A stretch of DNA of 18,150 nt from Thermoflexales bacterium (GTDB lineage Bacteria > Chloroflexota > Anaerolineae > Fen-1058). A program made the position numbers and the translations under genes. This document shows, piece after piece, positions 1 to 7,147 of the stretch (positions are counted from its first letter, which is position 1; each line of letters begins with the position of its first letter). The notes under the pieces are model-generated. The model saw only the letters and a program-made list of their open reading frames with translations, did not search any database and had not been told where the DNA came from. Location of the stretch: the NCBI GenBank assembly GCA_016931085.1, contig JAFGFO010000108.1:1-18150 (forward strand), read 5' to 3'.

Positions 1-1482
1 ATCGGGCACGTCGCGCGGCCCCTGGGCGCAGCCGGCCAGGAAGACGCCGTCGGTGTTGGTCTCCACCGGGCGCAGCTTGGGGTGCGCTTCGGCGAACCAG
101 CCGTCGGCGCTGCGGCTCAGGCCGAACAGCGCCGCCACCTCGTTGGCGTCGGCTGGCGCCTCAATGGCGGTGCTGAGCACGACCATGTCCACGTCGGCCA
201 CCACCAGCTTGCCCAGGTTGGCGTCTTCGCCCTTGACGCGCAGCTTGCCGTGCGGCGAGCCATCTGCCGCAGGCAGCACCTCCACCTCCGCGCCGCGCCC
301 GCGCACCATGGTCACACCTTCTTCCTGGACCCGCTCGTAAAATTCCTCGTAAGCCTTGCCAAAGGCGCGCATGTCCATGTAGAACTCGTACACCTCGGCG
401 CCGGTCTTGTCGCGCACCAGGTGGGCGTGCTTGAGCGAGTACATGCAGCAGATGCGCGAGCAGTATTCGTGCGCGTTGTGGTCGCGGGAGCCAACACAGT
501 GGATGATGGCCACACGCTCGGGCTTGCGGCCATCGGCCAGCAAGATCTTGCCGCCGGTCGGCCCGCCGGCGTTCGACAAGCGTTCGAACTCGGCGGCCGT
601 GATGATGTTGGGGGACCGGCCGTACGAGTATTGGGAGAGCTGGGTCGGGTCCCACATCTGGAAGCCGGTAGCGACGACGATGGCGCCCACGTCCAGTTCC
701 ACGTGCTCGTCTTGTTGGTTGAAATCAATCGCGCCAGCCTCGCACATGATCTGGCAGACGCCGCAGGCATCGGCGATCTGGCCGCCGGAGCGATCTTGTT
801 GGCGGAAGCGGATGCACGAGTCTGTGTCGATCACCGGCACGCGTGGCACGGCCTGCAGCGACGGCACGTAGATGGCCGAGGTCGGCCCCAGCGGTTTTTC
901 CTTGTACACGCCGGCCTTTTCCAGGACGATCTGGATCGCGCCGGTGGGGCAGACGATGGTGCACGCGCCGCAGCCGATGCACTCGCGGGTCTTTTCCAGG
1001 AAAGGCGGCCCAACCACCCGGTCCGTTCCCCGGTTGGAAAAGTTCAAGACGTGCGCCTTGACCATGTCATTGCACACACGCACGCACAGGCCGCACAGGA
1101 TACAGTCCTCGTCCGGCGTATCGGTCGGGTAAGGCGGTTCCGCGATCCCGTACTCCAGCGCCAGGTCTTGAATCACCGGCACGTTGGGGCAGCGAGATAG
1201 CATCAGCTCCAAGATGACGCGGCGGGCTTCCATCACTTTCGGCGAGCGTGTCTTGACCTCCAGGCCGTCCCAGGCTGGATGGGTACAGGCCGTCTGCAGA
1301 CTCGACCAGCCTCTGCGGACGACCTCGACCGTGCACAGCCGGCACGCGCCGTAAGGCTCCAAGGCCGGGTGAGAACACAAGGTCGGGATCTTGATGCCAT
1401 TCTTGCGAGCCACCTCCAGGATGGTCTGGCCTTCTTCGGTTTGGATGGTTTGACCATCTAGGGTCAAAGTAATCTGACTCAT
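1..1482 (-). CDS. NuoG-type iron-sulfur module fused to the C-terminal half of HdrA (partial, open at left edge)
   Basis: The ATG at 1482 overlaps the nuoF stop by four bases (ATGA), and 494 codons run without a stop to position 1, so the C-terminus is missing. Residues 1-78 form a NuoG-type [2Fe-2S] domain with Cys36, 47, 50 and 66. Two four-cysteine motifs follow, C127/130/133/137 and C168/171/174/178 (CIGCGACTIVCP). From about residue 200 the sequence switches to the second half of HdrA: SAIYVPSLQAVP, a C223/C240/C243/C247 cluster motif, VGAIVVATGF (about 265-274), then HCVGSRD, YCSRICCMYSLKHA and FYMDMRAFGKAYEEFYERV. HdrA is the FAD and iron-sulfur subunit of heterodisulfide reductase and the site of electron bifurcation in that family. 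I infer that this chain carries the second half of the flavin domain and pairs with the HdrA N-half at 4196-5041. The His/Cys cluster motif normally found between the [2Fe-2S] domain and the ferredoxin motifs of NuoG is mostly missing (only C98 remains). Family assignment is firm; the complex architecture is inference. Confidence 0.9.
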   Translation of the reverse strand, partial: MSQITLTLDGQTIQTEEGQTILEVARKNGIKIPTLCSHPALEPYGACRLCTVEVVRRGWSSLQTACTHPAWDGLEVKTRSPKVMEARRVILELMLSRCPNVPVIQDLALEYGIAEPPYPTDTPDEDCILCGLCVRVCNDMVKAHVLNFSNRGTDRVVGPPFLEKTRECIGCGACTIVCPTGAIQIVLEKAGVYKEKPLGPTSAIYVPSLQAVPRVPVIDTDSCIRFRQQDRSGGQIADACGVCQIMCEAGAIDFNQQDEHVELDVGAIVVATGFQMWDPTQLSQYSYGRSPNIITAAEFERLSNAGGPTGGKILLADGRKPERVAIIHCVGSRDHNAHEYCSRICCMYSLKHAHLVRDKTGAEVYEFYMDMRAFGKAYEEFYERVQEEGVTMVRGRGAEVEVLPAADGSPHGKLRVKGEDANLGKLVVADVDMVVLSTAIEAPADANEVAALFGLSRSADGWFAEAHPKLRPVETNTDGVFLAGCAQGPRDVPD

Positions 1483-3344
1483 GCTGTCATCTCCTGCACG
1501 GGCGAGGTTGCCTCGCTGACCGGGCGTGTCGCCTTCACGGCTGTCCGAGGCACGATCGTAATCGCGTCGAGGTTGCACACTTCGAAGCAAGCCCCGCACT
1601 GGATGCACTTGACTTGATCGATGTAATGCATCTCTTTCTTTTCGCCAGTGATAGCGCCCTGGGGGCAAGCCTTGAGGCACAAGCCGCAGCCCCTGCACTT
1701 GTCCCAAATCTCGAAGGCGATGATCTTGCGGCACACGCCGGCCGGGCAGAACTTGTCCGTGACGTGTTGCTCGTACTCTGCGCGAAAGTAGCGCAGCGTG
1801 CTCAGCACCGGGTTGGCCGCCGTCTTGCCCAGGCCGCACAACGACACCGATTGGACGACCCGGGCCAGCGTCTCTAGCCTATCCAGGTCGGCCAGGCTGC
1901 CTTCGCCCTGGGTGATGCGGGTCATGATTTCCAGCATACGCCGGATGCCCTCGCGGCAGCTCGTGCATTTGCCGCAGGACTCGTCGTGCAAAAAATCCAG
2001 AAAGTAGCGGGCCACGTCCACCACGCACGTGCGGTCGTCCATGACGACCACGCCGCCGGTGCCCATCATCGAGCCGGCTTCGGCCAGTGTTTCATAGTCC
2101 ATCGGCATGTCCAGCAAACTGGCCGGCAGGCAGCCGCCCGAGGGGCCGCCGATCTGGATCGCTTTGAATTGACGTTTCTTGGGAACGCCGCCGCCCAGGC
2201 CAAAGACCAATTCGCGGATGGTGATCCCCATGGGGACTTCGACCAGCCCGGTCGTGTTGATCTTACCCGCCAACGAAAAGACTTGTGTTCCCTTGCTGGT
2301 AGCGGTGCCGATGCCGGCGAACCAGGCGCCGCCCCGATTGACGATCTCGGGCACAATGGACCAGGTCTTGACGTTGTTCAGGCAGCTGGGGCGATCCCAC
2401 AAGCCCTTGTCGGTCGTGTGAACGTGCTTGGCGCGCGGCTCGCTGGCCTTGCCCTCGATGGCGTGCATGATGGCGGTCGATTCGCCGCCCACGAAGGAGC
2501 GCGCGCCCATGCGCAGCTCCACGTCAAAGTCAAAGCCGGAGCCTAGAATGTCGTTGCCCAGCAGCCCGTACTCCCGCGCTTGCGTGATGGCTGTCCGGAG
2601 GTTTTTGACCGCCAGGGTATACTCGTAGGGCAAGTAAATGAATCCCTGGCGTGCGCCGACCGTGTAAGCGCCGATGAGCATGCCTTCCAAAATCGCGTGG
2701 GGATCGGCTTCCATGAGGGCGCGATCCATGAAGCAGTTGGGATCGCCTTCGTCGCCATTGGCGATGACGTATTTCAGCTCGCCTTCAGCCTTGCGGGCGG
2801 ATTCCCATTTGCGGCCGGTGGGGAAGCCGGCCCCACCGCGCCCGCGCAATCCCGAGGTCTTGAGTTCCTCGATGATGGCCTCGGGGCTCAGTTCGAGGGC
2901 TTTGCCCAAGGCTTGATAGCCGCCGATGGCGATGTACTCTTCAATGGACTCGGGGTTGATCAGCCCGCAGTGGCGCAGTGCGACGCGCATTTGCTTGCTG
3001 TGAAAAGGGATGTCCGAGTAGCGGGCGACGCGCTTGCGCGTGGCCGGGTCTTTGTACGTCAAGCGCTCGACGACGCGTCCCTTGACCAGCGTCTCTTCGA
3101 TCAATTCCGGCACGTCGGCCGCTTGCACGCCCACGTAAAAAATGTCGTCAGGCTGCACCAGCAGCACCGGCCCCATATCGCAAAAGCCCCGGCAGCCGGC
3201 GGCGACGACCTTGACCTCTTGATCGAGGCCGCGCTGCTTCAACTCGGCCTCGAGGGCTGGGATCAATTCTGGCGCACGCTCGTGGAGGCAACTGACCAAT
3301 ATATCCGCTCGATGTTGTTTGTGACCTTCAGGTTGTATAGCCAT
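1479..3344 (-). CDS. nuoF: NuoF/HndC-like NADH-binding flavoprotein with C-terminal 2x[4Fe-4S] domain
   Basis: This is the 621-aa NAD(H)- and FMN-binding subunit of NADH dehydrogenase-like and bifurcating complexes. The N-terminal thioredoxin-like [2Fe-2S] domain has C19, C51 and C55; the usual fourth cysteine is not evident. The glycine-rich nucleotide/FMN motif GLRGRGGAGFPTGRKW lies at about 166-180, followed by an SLBB region and the NuoF [4Fe-4S] site ESCGKCTSCREG (C457/460/463 plus C503). Two ferredoxin motifs finish the chain, C550/553/556/560 and C580/583/586/590. The Fer4 tail and N-terminal thioredoxin domain match NuoF homologues of NAD-linked [FeFe]-hydrogenases and other bifurcating enzymes, not respiratory complex I. 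The ATG at 3344 was chosen over an in-frame start 33 nt upstream because AGGAG lies about 8 nt before it and the upstream stretch lies largely in the hndB end. The stop overlaps the start of the next gene. Confidence 0.95.
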   Translation of the reverse strand: MAIQPEGHKQHRADILVSCLHERAPELIPALEAELKQRGLDQEVKVVAAGCRGFCDMGPVLLVQPDDIFYVGVQAADVPELIEETLVKGRVVERLTYKDPATRKRVARYSDIPFHSKQMRVALRHCGLINPESIEEYIAIGGYQALGKALELSPEAIIEELKTSGLRGRGGAGFPTGRKWESARKAEGELKYVIANGDEGDPNCFMDRALMEADPHAILEGMLIGAYTVGARQGFIYLPYEYTLAVKNLRTAITQAREYGLLGNDILGSGFDFDVELRMGARSFVGGESTAIMHAIEGKASEPRAKHVHTTDKGLWDRPSCLNNVKTWSIVPEIVNRGGAWFAGIGTATSKGTQVFSLAGKINTTGLVEVPMGITIRELVFGLGGGVPKKRQFKAIQIGGPSGGCLPASLLDMPMDYETLAEAGSMMGTGGVVVMDDRTCVVDVARYFLDFLHDESCGKCTSCREGIRRMLEIMTRITQGEGSLADLDRLETLARVVQSVSLCGLGKTAANPVLSTLRYFRAEYEQHVTDKFCPAGVCRKIIAFEIWDKCRGCGLCLKACPQGAITGEKKEMHYIDQVKCIQCGACFEVCNLDAITIVPRTAVKATRPVSEATSPVQEMTA

Positions 3345-3354
3345 ATCTATTCTC

Positions 3355-3726
3355 CTAGGCCGTGGCCCGAGCGACAACCCACTCTTCGATCACGCGGTTA
3401 TTCGCCAGATGTTCCTCGATGAGGCGCGGCACCATAGCCGGCGCGACGTTGCCGTAGGTAATGCGAGGACCGTCGCCGACCTGGACATCCACCAGCGGCT
3501 CTTTGGAGCACAAGCCGATGCAGCCGACGGTGGTCACGTGAACGTCCAGCTCGCGTTCCGCCAGCTTGTCCAGGATCGCTTGCATCACTTCGCGGGCGCC
3601 AGCGGCAATGCCACACGTGCCCATTCCCACAGTAATGGTTGCCTTGGCCTCGGTGCGAGTCTTGATGTCTTTTTGCACTTGCTGGCGCAACTGTTGTAGT
3701 TCTTCCAAATTTTTTATTTTAGGCAT
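3355..3726 (-). CDS. HndB-like thioredoxin-fold [2Fe-2S] ferredoxin
   Basis: This 123-aa protein has a short helical N-terminus (LEELQQLRQQVQKD) and a thioredoxin-like ferredoxin fold. GMGTCGIAAGA holds C38, and VGCIGLCSKEPLVDV holds C69 and C73. It matches the small (2Fe-2S) subunit encoded between nuoE and nuoF in NADP(H)/NAD(H)-dependent hydrogenase operons (HndB of the Hnd complex), and the order nuoE-hndB-nuoF is kept here. Its role there is electron relay within the NAD-linked module; the precise path is not established from this sequence. Only three candidate cluster cysteines are visible. The start at 3726 has an upstream AGGGGATG stretch as a likely ribosome site. The gap to nuoE is 11 nt and to nuoF 10 nt, and the stop codon merges with the nuoF ribosome-binding site. 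Confidence 0.9.
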   Translation of the reverse strand: MPKIKNLEELQQLRQQVQKDIKTRTEAKATITVGMGTCGIAAGAREVMQAILDKLAERELDVHVTTVGCIGLCSKEPLVDVQVGDGPRITYGNVAPAMVPRLIEEHLANNRVIEEWVVARATA

Positions 3727-3737
3727 GATATCATCCC

Positions 3738-4199
3738 CTAGGGCCGCTTGCGCAAGTCTTGGACCACTTCGCCGGCGCGGACGGGCGTCATCTGGTTGAA
3801 CGGCTCCTCGTTAACGCGCACGAAGGGTGCCTGGGCGCAAGCGCCCAGGCAGGCCGCCGCTTCCAGAGAAAACATGCCGTCCGGCGTGGTACTGCCAGCC
3901 TTGATGCCCAGTTGCCGCTCGAAGGCGTCCAGGATGTTTGGGCCGCCGTGAACGTGGCAGGCCGTGCCCAGGCACACGCAGACGCGGTGCTTGCCTTTCG
4001 GCTTGAGGCTGAAGGTGCGGTAAAAGGTGGCGAGTTGATAGATTTGCCCACGTGGGAGGCCCAGCCGTTGGGATACCATTTCCAACGCCTCGCGCGGCAA
4101 GTAATTGTACTCTTGCTGAATCTCTTGCAGCACAGCCAGGCTGCAGGCCTGGTCGGCCTGGTAGCTGTCAATGATCTCGTTCACCCGTTGCAGGTTCAT
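3738..4199 (-). CDS. nuoE: NuoE/HndA-like [2Fe-2S] subunit
   Basis: This 153-aa protein matches the 24-kDa NuoE family. A helical N-terminal region (VLQEIQQEYNYLPREALEMV, about 24-42) precedes the thioredoxin-like domain. The cluster ligands are C76 and C81 (CLGTAC) and C117 and C121 (CLGAC), the standard four. It works with NuoF in passing electrons between NAD(H) and the iron-sulfur chain. The ATG at 4199 overlaps the stop of the HdrA N-half (ATGA), and AGGAG lies 4-5 nt upstream, so coupled translation is likely. A longer in-frame reading begins near 4310, but its extra N-terminus is simply hdrA DNA in another frame. That frame becomes relevant only if a -1 shift occurs at the C7 run at 4256-4262, which would join HdrA-N to NuoE. 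Confidence 0.93.
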   Translation of the reverse strand: MNLQRVNEIIDSYQADQACSLAVLQEIQQEYNYLPREALEMVSQRLGLPRGQIYQLATFYRTFSLKPKGKHRVCVCLGTACHVHGGPNILDAFERQLGIKAGSTTPDGMFSLEAAACLGACAQAPFVRVNEEPFNQMTPVRAGEVVQDLRKRP

Positions 4200-5041
4200 C
4201 GTTCTCCTGGCCTCCTTTCGCCCACACTCATATCGCCCATCTTGATCAGCTTCAAGGGGGGGATACGCCTGGTGACACAGTACTGCCAGCACAGGCCGCA
4301 GCCCGTGCACTTGTCCTCGTCCACGTAGCGCGCTTTCTTGCGCACCTTGACCTTAAAGTTGCCGATGTAGCCCGAAACCCCTTCCACCTCAGCGTAAGAG
4401 AGCAGCTCAATGTTGGGATGCCGACCGGCATCCATCATTTTGGGGCCGAGAATTCAGGTGCTACAGTCAAGCGTGGGAAAGGTCTTATCCAGCTCGGCCA
4501 TGTGCCCGCCGATGGATGGCTCGCGCTCCACCAGGTAGACCTGGTAGCCGGCGTCGGCGATGGTCAAAGCGGCCTGGATGCCGGCGATCCCGCCCCCCAC
4601 GATCATCACAGCGGGGGTCACCGGCTCCTTGCGGGCGAAGAGCTCGTCTTGCAAGGCCACGCGCATCACCGCCGACCTGACCAGCCGCTTGGCCTTGGCC
4701 GTGGCTTGCTCGATATCCTTGGTGATCCACGAGACGTGCTCGCGGATGTTGGCCATGGCAAAGTAGTAGGGATTGAGGCCGGCCTCGGCCAACGCGTTCT
4801 GGAAGGTAGTTTCGTGCATGCGCGGCGTGCAAGAAGCCACCACCACCCGGTTAACACCCAATTGCTTGATGTCGTTCTTGATCATGTTCTGGCCGGGTTC
4901 CGAGCAGGTATATTTGTACTGGCGAGCGATGGTCACGTTTGGCAAGTGCTGTGCAAACTGGACCACCTCGCCGACGTTCACGGTGGCGGAAATGTTGACG
5001 CCGCACTCGCACACATAAACGCCAACTTTGGGTTGATCCAT
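4196..5041 (-). CDS. hdrA: HdrA N-terminal half, predicted selenoprotein (TGA at codon 196 read as Sec)
   Basis: Read through the in-frame TGA at 4456-4454, this is a 281-aa protein. The N-terminal HdrA domain has VGVYVCECGVNIS (6-18) and ASCTPRMHETTF (69-80). The FAD/Rossmann glycine motif VGGGIAG spans 148-154. Then come KTFPTLDCST (186-195) and U196, followed by ILGPKMMDAGRHPNIELL. HdrA usually has CxxC here, so Cys193-x-x-Sec196 replaces it. The inserted ferredoxin keeps only one motif, C245/248/251/255 (CTGCGLCWQYC), and the chain stops 26 residues later. The rest of HdrA is found fused to a NuoG-like domain at 1-1482. The start at 5041 has a strong AAGGAGGT ribosome site, and the stop overlaps nuoE. 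HdrA is a known selenoprotein family in methanogens such as Methanocaldococcus and in some bacteria. Without Sec insertion, the product would be a 195-aa fragment ending at the cluster ligand. Confidence 0.88.
4416..4456 (-). promoter_or_regulatory. Candidate bacterial SECIS element directly after the Sec codon
   Basis: On the transcript, UGA (4456-4454) is followed by a 20-nt spacer. Then comes a perfect 7-bp stem, GGAUGCC (4433-4427) and GGCAUCC (4422-4416), closing the loop GGUC (4426-4423). The loop starts 27 nt after the UGA, within the roughly 16-37 nt known for bacterial SECIS elements. A G-U in the apical loop is the SelB recognition feature, and E. coli fdhF also has GGUC in its loop. 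The stem lies entirely within the hdrA coding frame. The structure was found by eye; folding energy was not computed. Confidence 0.75.
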
Positions 5042-5060
5042 AAACTTACCTCCTTTTTCG

Positions 5061-5102
5061 ATTGTGGATTTTGGATTTGCAATCCGCCATCCGCGGTTCG
5101 AG
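5061..5102. repeat. Six degenerate 7-nt tandem repeats between the SpoIIE-like gene and hdrA
   Basis: The 62-nt gap contains consecutive heptamers on the + strand: ATTGTGG, ATTTTGG, ATTTGCA, ATCCGCC, ATCCGCG, GTTCGAG. The middle units form a small dyad (GGATT-TGC-AATCC). No coding potential is seen. The array stops just before the hdrA ribosome site. A similar phased array lies at 10893-10934. Confidence 0.6.
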
Positions 5103-5103
5103 A

Positions 5104-6252
5104 CTAGAAATACTCCGCTGTTACAACTTTTTCGCGTGCTGCGAGATCACGCATCAACTCCTCGACGACGATTTTACGCATAGGCACAACGCCAGCACCA
5201 TCCGGCAGCTTGACGGTCTGGGCCGGATTGACGGCCAAGCCGACGAGCAGATGGATCTTGTCGACCGCCAACAATAGCCGCGCCAACCTCGTCGCGCCAT
5301 CCTCCTGCCTGGGCAGGTCACGCGCGTTTTGGGCGTTGGCCATGCGCTCGCGCGCCTTGCTCAACGTCACCACCCCCTCCGTGACCAGGTCCACGCCCGC
5401 CAGGCGGGACACCGGCGGCACCTCGGCCCACCCCTCTTCTGGCGGGGGTTCCATCTCCACTTCGGCGCCCAAAAGCCGGGCGGCAATCTCAGCCGTCGTG
5501 TCACCGCAGATGATGCGCTTGCCCGACTCGGCCATGAATTTCTCCAGTACAGCCGGGTCGACCTGGCGGCTGAGCGGCGGGCCGCTCCACACTGTCGCCG
5601 TTCGCATGGGCCGGACGGCCATGGCCACAACGCTCACCGCCTTGGTCGGATCGCCTATGGCCAGGCGATAATACGAGCGGACGAGCGCCCCCAGCAGTTG
5701 TTCCGCGTCGCAGCGCGTATCGGTTAGCCGCTTGATAGACAAAGCCACGTCGCGCCAACCCCATACCCTATTCCAACCTTTGGCGCGGATGTAGCCCTCG
5801 CTCGCCATGGCCAGATAGTCGCCGTCTTGCAAAGTGAACTCACAATCGCGGACGAGCCGTCCGTGAGACTCTTCCTCCACGAGCGGCAGCAAGACCAATT
5901 GCCCGCCGCGCACGAGAAACAGGGGTGGGGCATCACATTCAAGCAGGCTGGCGCTCAAGTGCGCCGGCGGCGCGGCGGCTGGCCCACGACAGGCATGGAG
6001 AATAGCGAAAGGGCTGTGCACACCGCCAGGCAAAGACGCCAACACCATGTCCTTCACCCGCTCCAGCCGCGCTCCCTGCTTCAACGCAGAGGCCGCCTCG
6101 TCCGCCAGTCGCTCGCCTGGCGCGCCGCTCGCTGCGCTCGCCATAATGGCGACAAACTGTTCGTAAGTTTGAAAAGTGCGAATGGCATCGCCGCTCGCTG
6201 CGGCGTTGGCCTCGATCACGTTTTGATACGCGCTCTCAATCCACAGAGTCAC
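5104..6252 (-). CDS. SpoIIE/PP2C-like phosphatase-family protein of the hydrogenase-associated module
   Basis: This roughly 382-aa protein has the SpoIIE-type PP2C fold found beside NAD-linked [FeFe]-hydrogenases. The recognisable family segments are ASGDAIRTF (19-27), SPFAILHA (80-87), ECDAPPLFLVRGG (105-117), the DGDYLAMASEGY strand (143-154) and GDPTKAVSVVAMAV (200-213). Several metal-binding aspartates seem changed: the usual SDG is MAS at 37-39, the second SDG is SEG with Glu152, and the DDTT motif reads DPTK. G21-D22 is kept. It may therefore be a weak or inactive phosphatase acting as a sensor or partner-binding protein. The GTG at 6252 was chosen because it lies one base after the PHP stop with GGGGGTTGAG 7 nt upstream; an ATG at 6285 would overlap the PHP gene by 32 nt. 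The likely partner is the ATPase at 7083-7679. Substrate and signal are unknown. Confidence 0.8.
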   Translation of the reverse strand: MTLWIESAYQNVIEANAAASGDAIRTFQTYEQFVAIMASAASGAPGERLADEAASALKQGARLERVKDMVLASLPGGVHSPFAILHACRGPAAAPPAHLSASLLECDAPPLFLVRGGQLVLLPLVEEESHGRLVRDCEFTLQDGDYLAMASEGYIRAKGWNRVWGWRDVALSIKRLTDTRCDAEQLLGALVRSYYRLAIGDPTKAVSVVAMAVRPMRTATVWSGPPLSRQVDPAVLEKFMAESGKRIICGDTTAEIAARLLGAEVEMEPPPEEGWAEVPPVSRLAGVDLVTEGVVTLSKARERMANAQNARDLPRQEDGATRLARLLLAVDKIHLLVGLAVNPAQTVKLPDGAGVVPMRKIVVEELMRDLAAREKVVTAEYF

Positions 6253-6253
6253 T

Positions 6254-7021
6254 CTACGTCTCAACCCCCAACGAGCTGAAACCATCTACCCACACGCCTC
6301 GCTCCCCCACACCGGCCAGCGCCAGGGCTATTTCGGCAACTGTCACCTCGGCCATCTTGAACGTCGTGCGGCGGGCGATCTCTTTTAAACGATGCGCGTC
6401 GCCGTTGGCGACCAGGCTGTAGCGCTTCAATTGCGGAAAGCGCGCGCGGGCTTCTTGAGGCCCCAGCAGGTGCGAGATTTCCACGCCTCGGATGTCCAAC
6501 TCCGGCGGGATAAAGCCCAGGTTGGCGATCAGGCTGTAAGCCGGGCGATCCACGTGAGCGGGGATACACAACCCGCCCAGCTCTCGCACCCGATTGACGA
6601 CTTGTTCGACCGAAAAGGAGGTCGACGTCGCCAGCAATCGATCCAGCACGCCCACCGGCTCGCCGGCCACGTCGAGCACGACCTGGGTCCCAAACACGTT
6701 CTCTTTATTTTTTAAAGAAGGCAGGTGCGCGTAAACTTCAGCCTGCCAAAGCTGTGCTTGTTCCAAGCTGTCGAACAAGCAGATCATGTGCGCTTCTTCG
6801 CGCGTCTGCACTTCCATGCCAGGCAGCACCGTGATGCCTGTCCCGCCGGCGGCGTTGATCACAGCCGCCGCGTTTTCCGCCGAGTTGTGATCGGTGACGG
6901 CGATCAGGCTGACCCCCAAAGCTTGCGCCCGCCCGACGATCAGCTCGGGCAGCATTTCCGTCTCAGCGCACGCAGACAGGACCGTGTGAATGTGCAGGTC
7001 GGCGATAAAAAATCTCATCAT
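6254..7021 (-). CDS. PHP-domain metal-dependent phosphoesterase-like protein
   Basis: This 255-aa protein has the polymerase-and-histidinol-phosphatase fold. Visible metal-site motifs are ADLHIHT (H10, H12), VTDHNS (D44, H45), PGMEV (E70), IPAHVD (H156) and NGDAH (D208, H210). This is a nearly complete set, so metal-dependent phosphatase or phosphodiesterase activity is plausible, though no substrate can be named. PHP proteins of this type are standard members of the DRTGG/ATPase/PHP/SpoIIE group beside NAD-linked [FeFe]-hydrogenases, and the role in that group is regulatory or unknown. The start is one of two adjacent ATG codons (7021 or 7018). No Shine-Dalgarno sequence is seen because the upstream strand is pyrimidine-rich repeat DNA (CTCTAT units). 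The stop lies one base before the GTG of the next gene. Confidence 0.87.
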   Translation of the reverse strand: MMRFFIADLHIHTVLSACAETEMLPELIVGRAQALGVSLIAVTDHNSAENAAAVINAAGGTGITVLPGMEVQTREEAHMICLFDSLEQAQLWQAEVYAHLPSLKNKENVFGTQVVLDVAGEPVGVLDRLLATSTSFSVEQVVNRVRELGGLCIPAHVDRPAYSLIANLGFIPPELDIRGVEISHLLGPQEARARFPQLKRYSLVANGDAHRLKEIARRTTFKMAEVTVAEIALALAGVGERGVWVDGFSSLGVET

Positions 7022-7022
7022 C

Positions 7023-7147
7023 AGATAGAGATGGGAGATAGAGATTGAGATGGAGATAAAGAAATGTAGGCGAGCGGCGCCTCTATCTCCGGTCTCTATC
7101 TCTTCGGCTAGACGCCGTCTGGCGATCTGAGATCTCTATCTCTTTTT
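7023..7147. repeat. Hexamer repeat cluster with inverted copies at the ATPase/PHP junction
   Basis: On the + strand, 7023-7065 is built of AGATAG, AGATGGG, AGATAG, AGATTG, AGATGG, AGATAA and AGAAAT. Inverted copies lie at 7081-7103 (CTCTAT units) and 7131-7147. AGATAGAGAT (7036-7045) can pair with ATCTCTATCT (7132-7141), giving a long-range hairpin. The inverted copies encode the last residues of the ATPase (EIEISDRQ to the stop), and the direct copies occupy the leader of the PHP gene. Confidence 0.7.

Noticed and set aside
82..1200. Long plus-strand frame opposite the NuoG-HdrA fusion
   Set aside because: It is a shadow of the GC-rich fusion gene; its Ala/Val/His/Gly-rich product has no domain pattern. 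The same holds for the plus-strand frames at 2580-3422, 4418-5107 and 13279-14367.
4196..4438. Separate small ferredoxin gene starting at the ATG pair near 4438
   Set aside because: There is no ribosome site, and the residues just before it continue the HdrA sequence in frame.
4196..5041. HdrA N-half as a pseudogene broken by a stop or frameshift
   Set aside because: The reading frame is the same on both sides of the TGA, the surrounding residues match HdrA, the TGA replaces a cysteine, and a SECIS-like hairpin follows.
5061..5102. CRISPR array
   Set aside because: The repeats are only 7 nt long, are degenerate and have no spacers.
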